The translations under genes were made by a program, and so were the position numbers. Below are positions 5,484 to 5,500 of a stretch of 5,500 bases of DNA, piece by piece (the stretch's first letter is position 1; each line of letters opens with the position of its first letter). The notes under the pieces are model-generated. The model saw nothing but the letters and a program-made list of their open reading frames with translations. It was not told where the DNA came from and did no database searches. This stretch comes from Pirellulaceae bacterium (GTDB lineage Bacteria > Planctomycetota > Planctomycetia > Pirellulales > Pirellulaceae): NCBI GenBank assembly GCA_013002105.1, contig JABDKS010000569.1, positions 1-5,500 of the forward strand. Direction: 5' to 3'.

Positions 5484-5500
5484 GCCGCACGAGTTAAGGT

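Overview
The window looks like chromosomal DNA from a planctomycete of the Pirellulaceae (Rhodopirellula-like). This is inferred from overall style, not from a marker gene. The signs are moderate GC, many CGA/TCG-rich codons, weak or absent Shine-Dalgarno sites before several genes, exported Cys-rich small proteins, and a palindromic intergenic repeat built on AACGGACT/AGTCCGTT, a type I associate with these genomes. No ribosomal or tRNA gene, CRISPR array, transposase or phage gene is visible.

Layout. Positions 1-48 look like the last 15 codons of a rightward gene that enters from outside. A compact inverted-repeat element (68-149) separates it from a leftward gene (163-1197) for a Tat-exported transglutaminase-like cysteine protein. 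After a 269-bp gap with one strong imperfect hairpin comes a second leftward gene (1467-2072), a small Cys-rich lipoprotein with short internal repeats. A 165-bp divergent intergenic region (2073-2237), holding an 11-bp direct repeat and a 7-bp inverted repeat, separates it from three rightward genes. These are an exported alpha/beta hydrolase (2238-3407), a fold-type IV PLP aminotransferase (3379-4299) that overlaps the hydrolase by 29 bp, and a sugar-type ABC substrate-binding lipoprotein (4440-5483) with a GTG start and a good ribosome-binding site.

How the genes fit together. Four of the five full genes encode proteins that leave the cytoplasm: one by Tat, two as probable lipoproteins and one by a Sec-type signal. 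The aminotransferase is the only clearly cytoplasmic product. The hydrolase and aminotransferase are probably co-transcribed and perhaps translationally coupled. The substrate-binding protein is probably the first gene of an ABC importer operon whose ATPase and permease would lie beyond the right edge. No shared pathway is evident.

I see no convincing new multi-gene system. The most useful leads are a 17-bp tandem duplication that rewrites the aminotransferase C-terminus, the apparent loss of the third catalytic residue in the transglutaminase-like protein, the repeat-bearing Cys-rich lipoprotein, and the direct repeat in the divergent promoter region.
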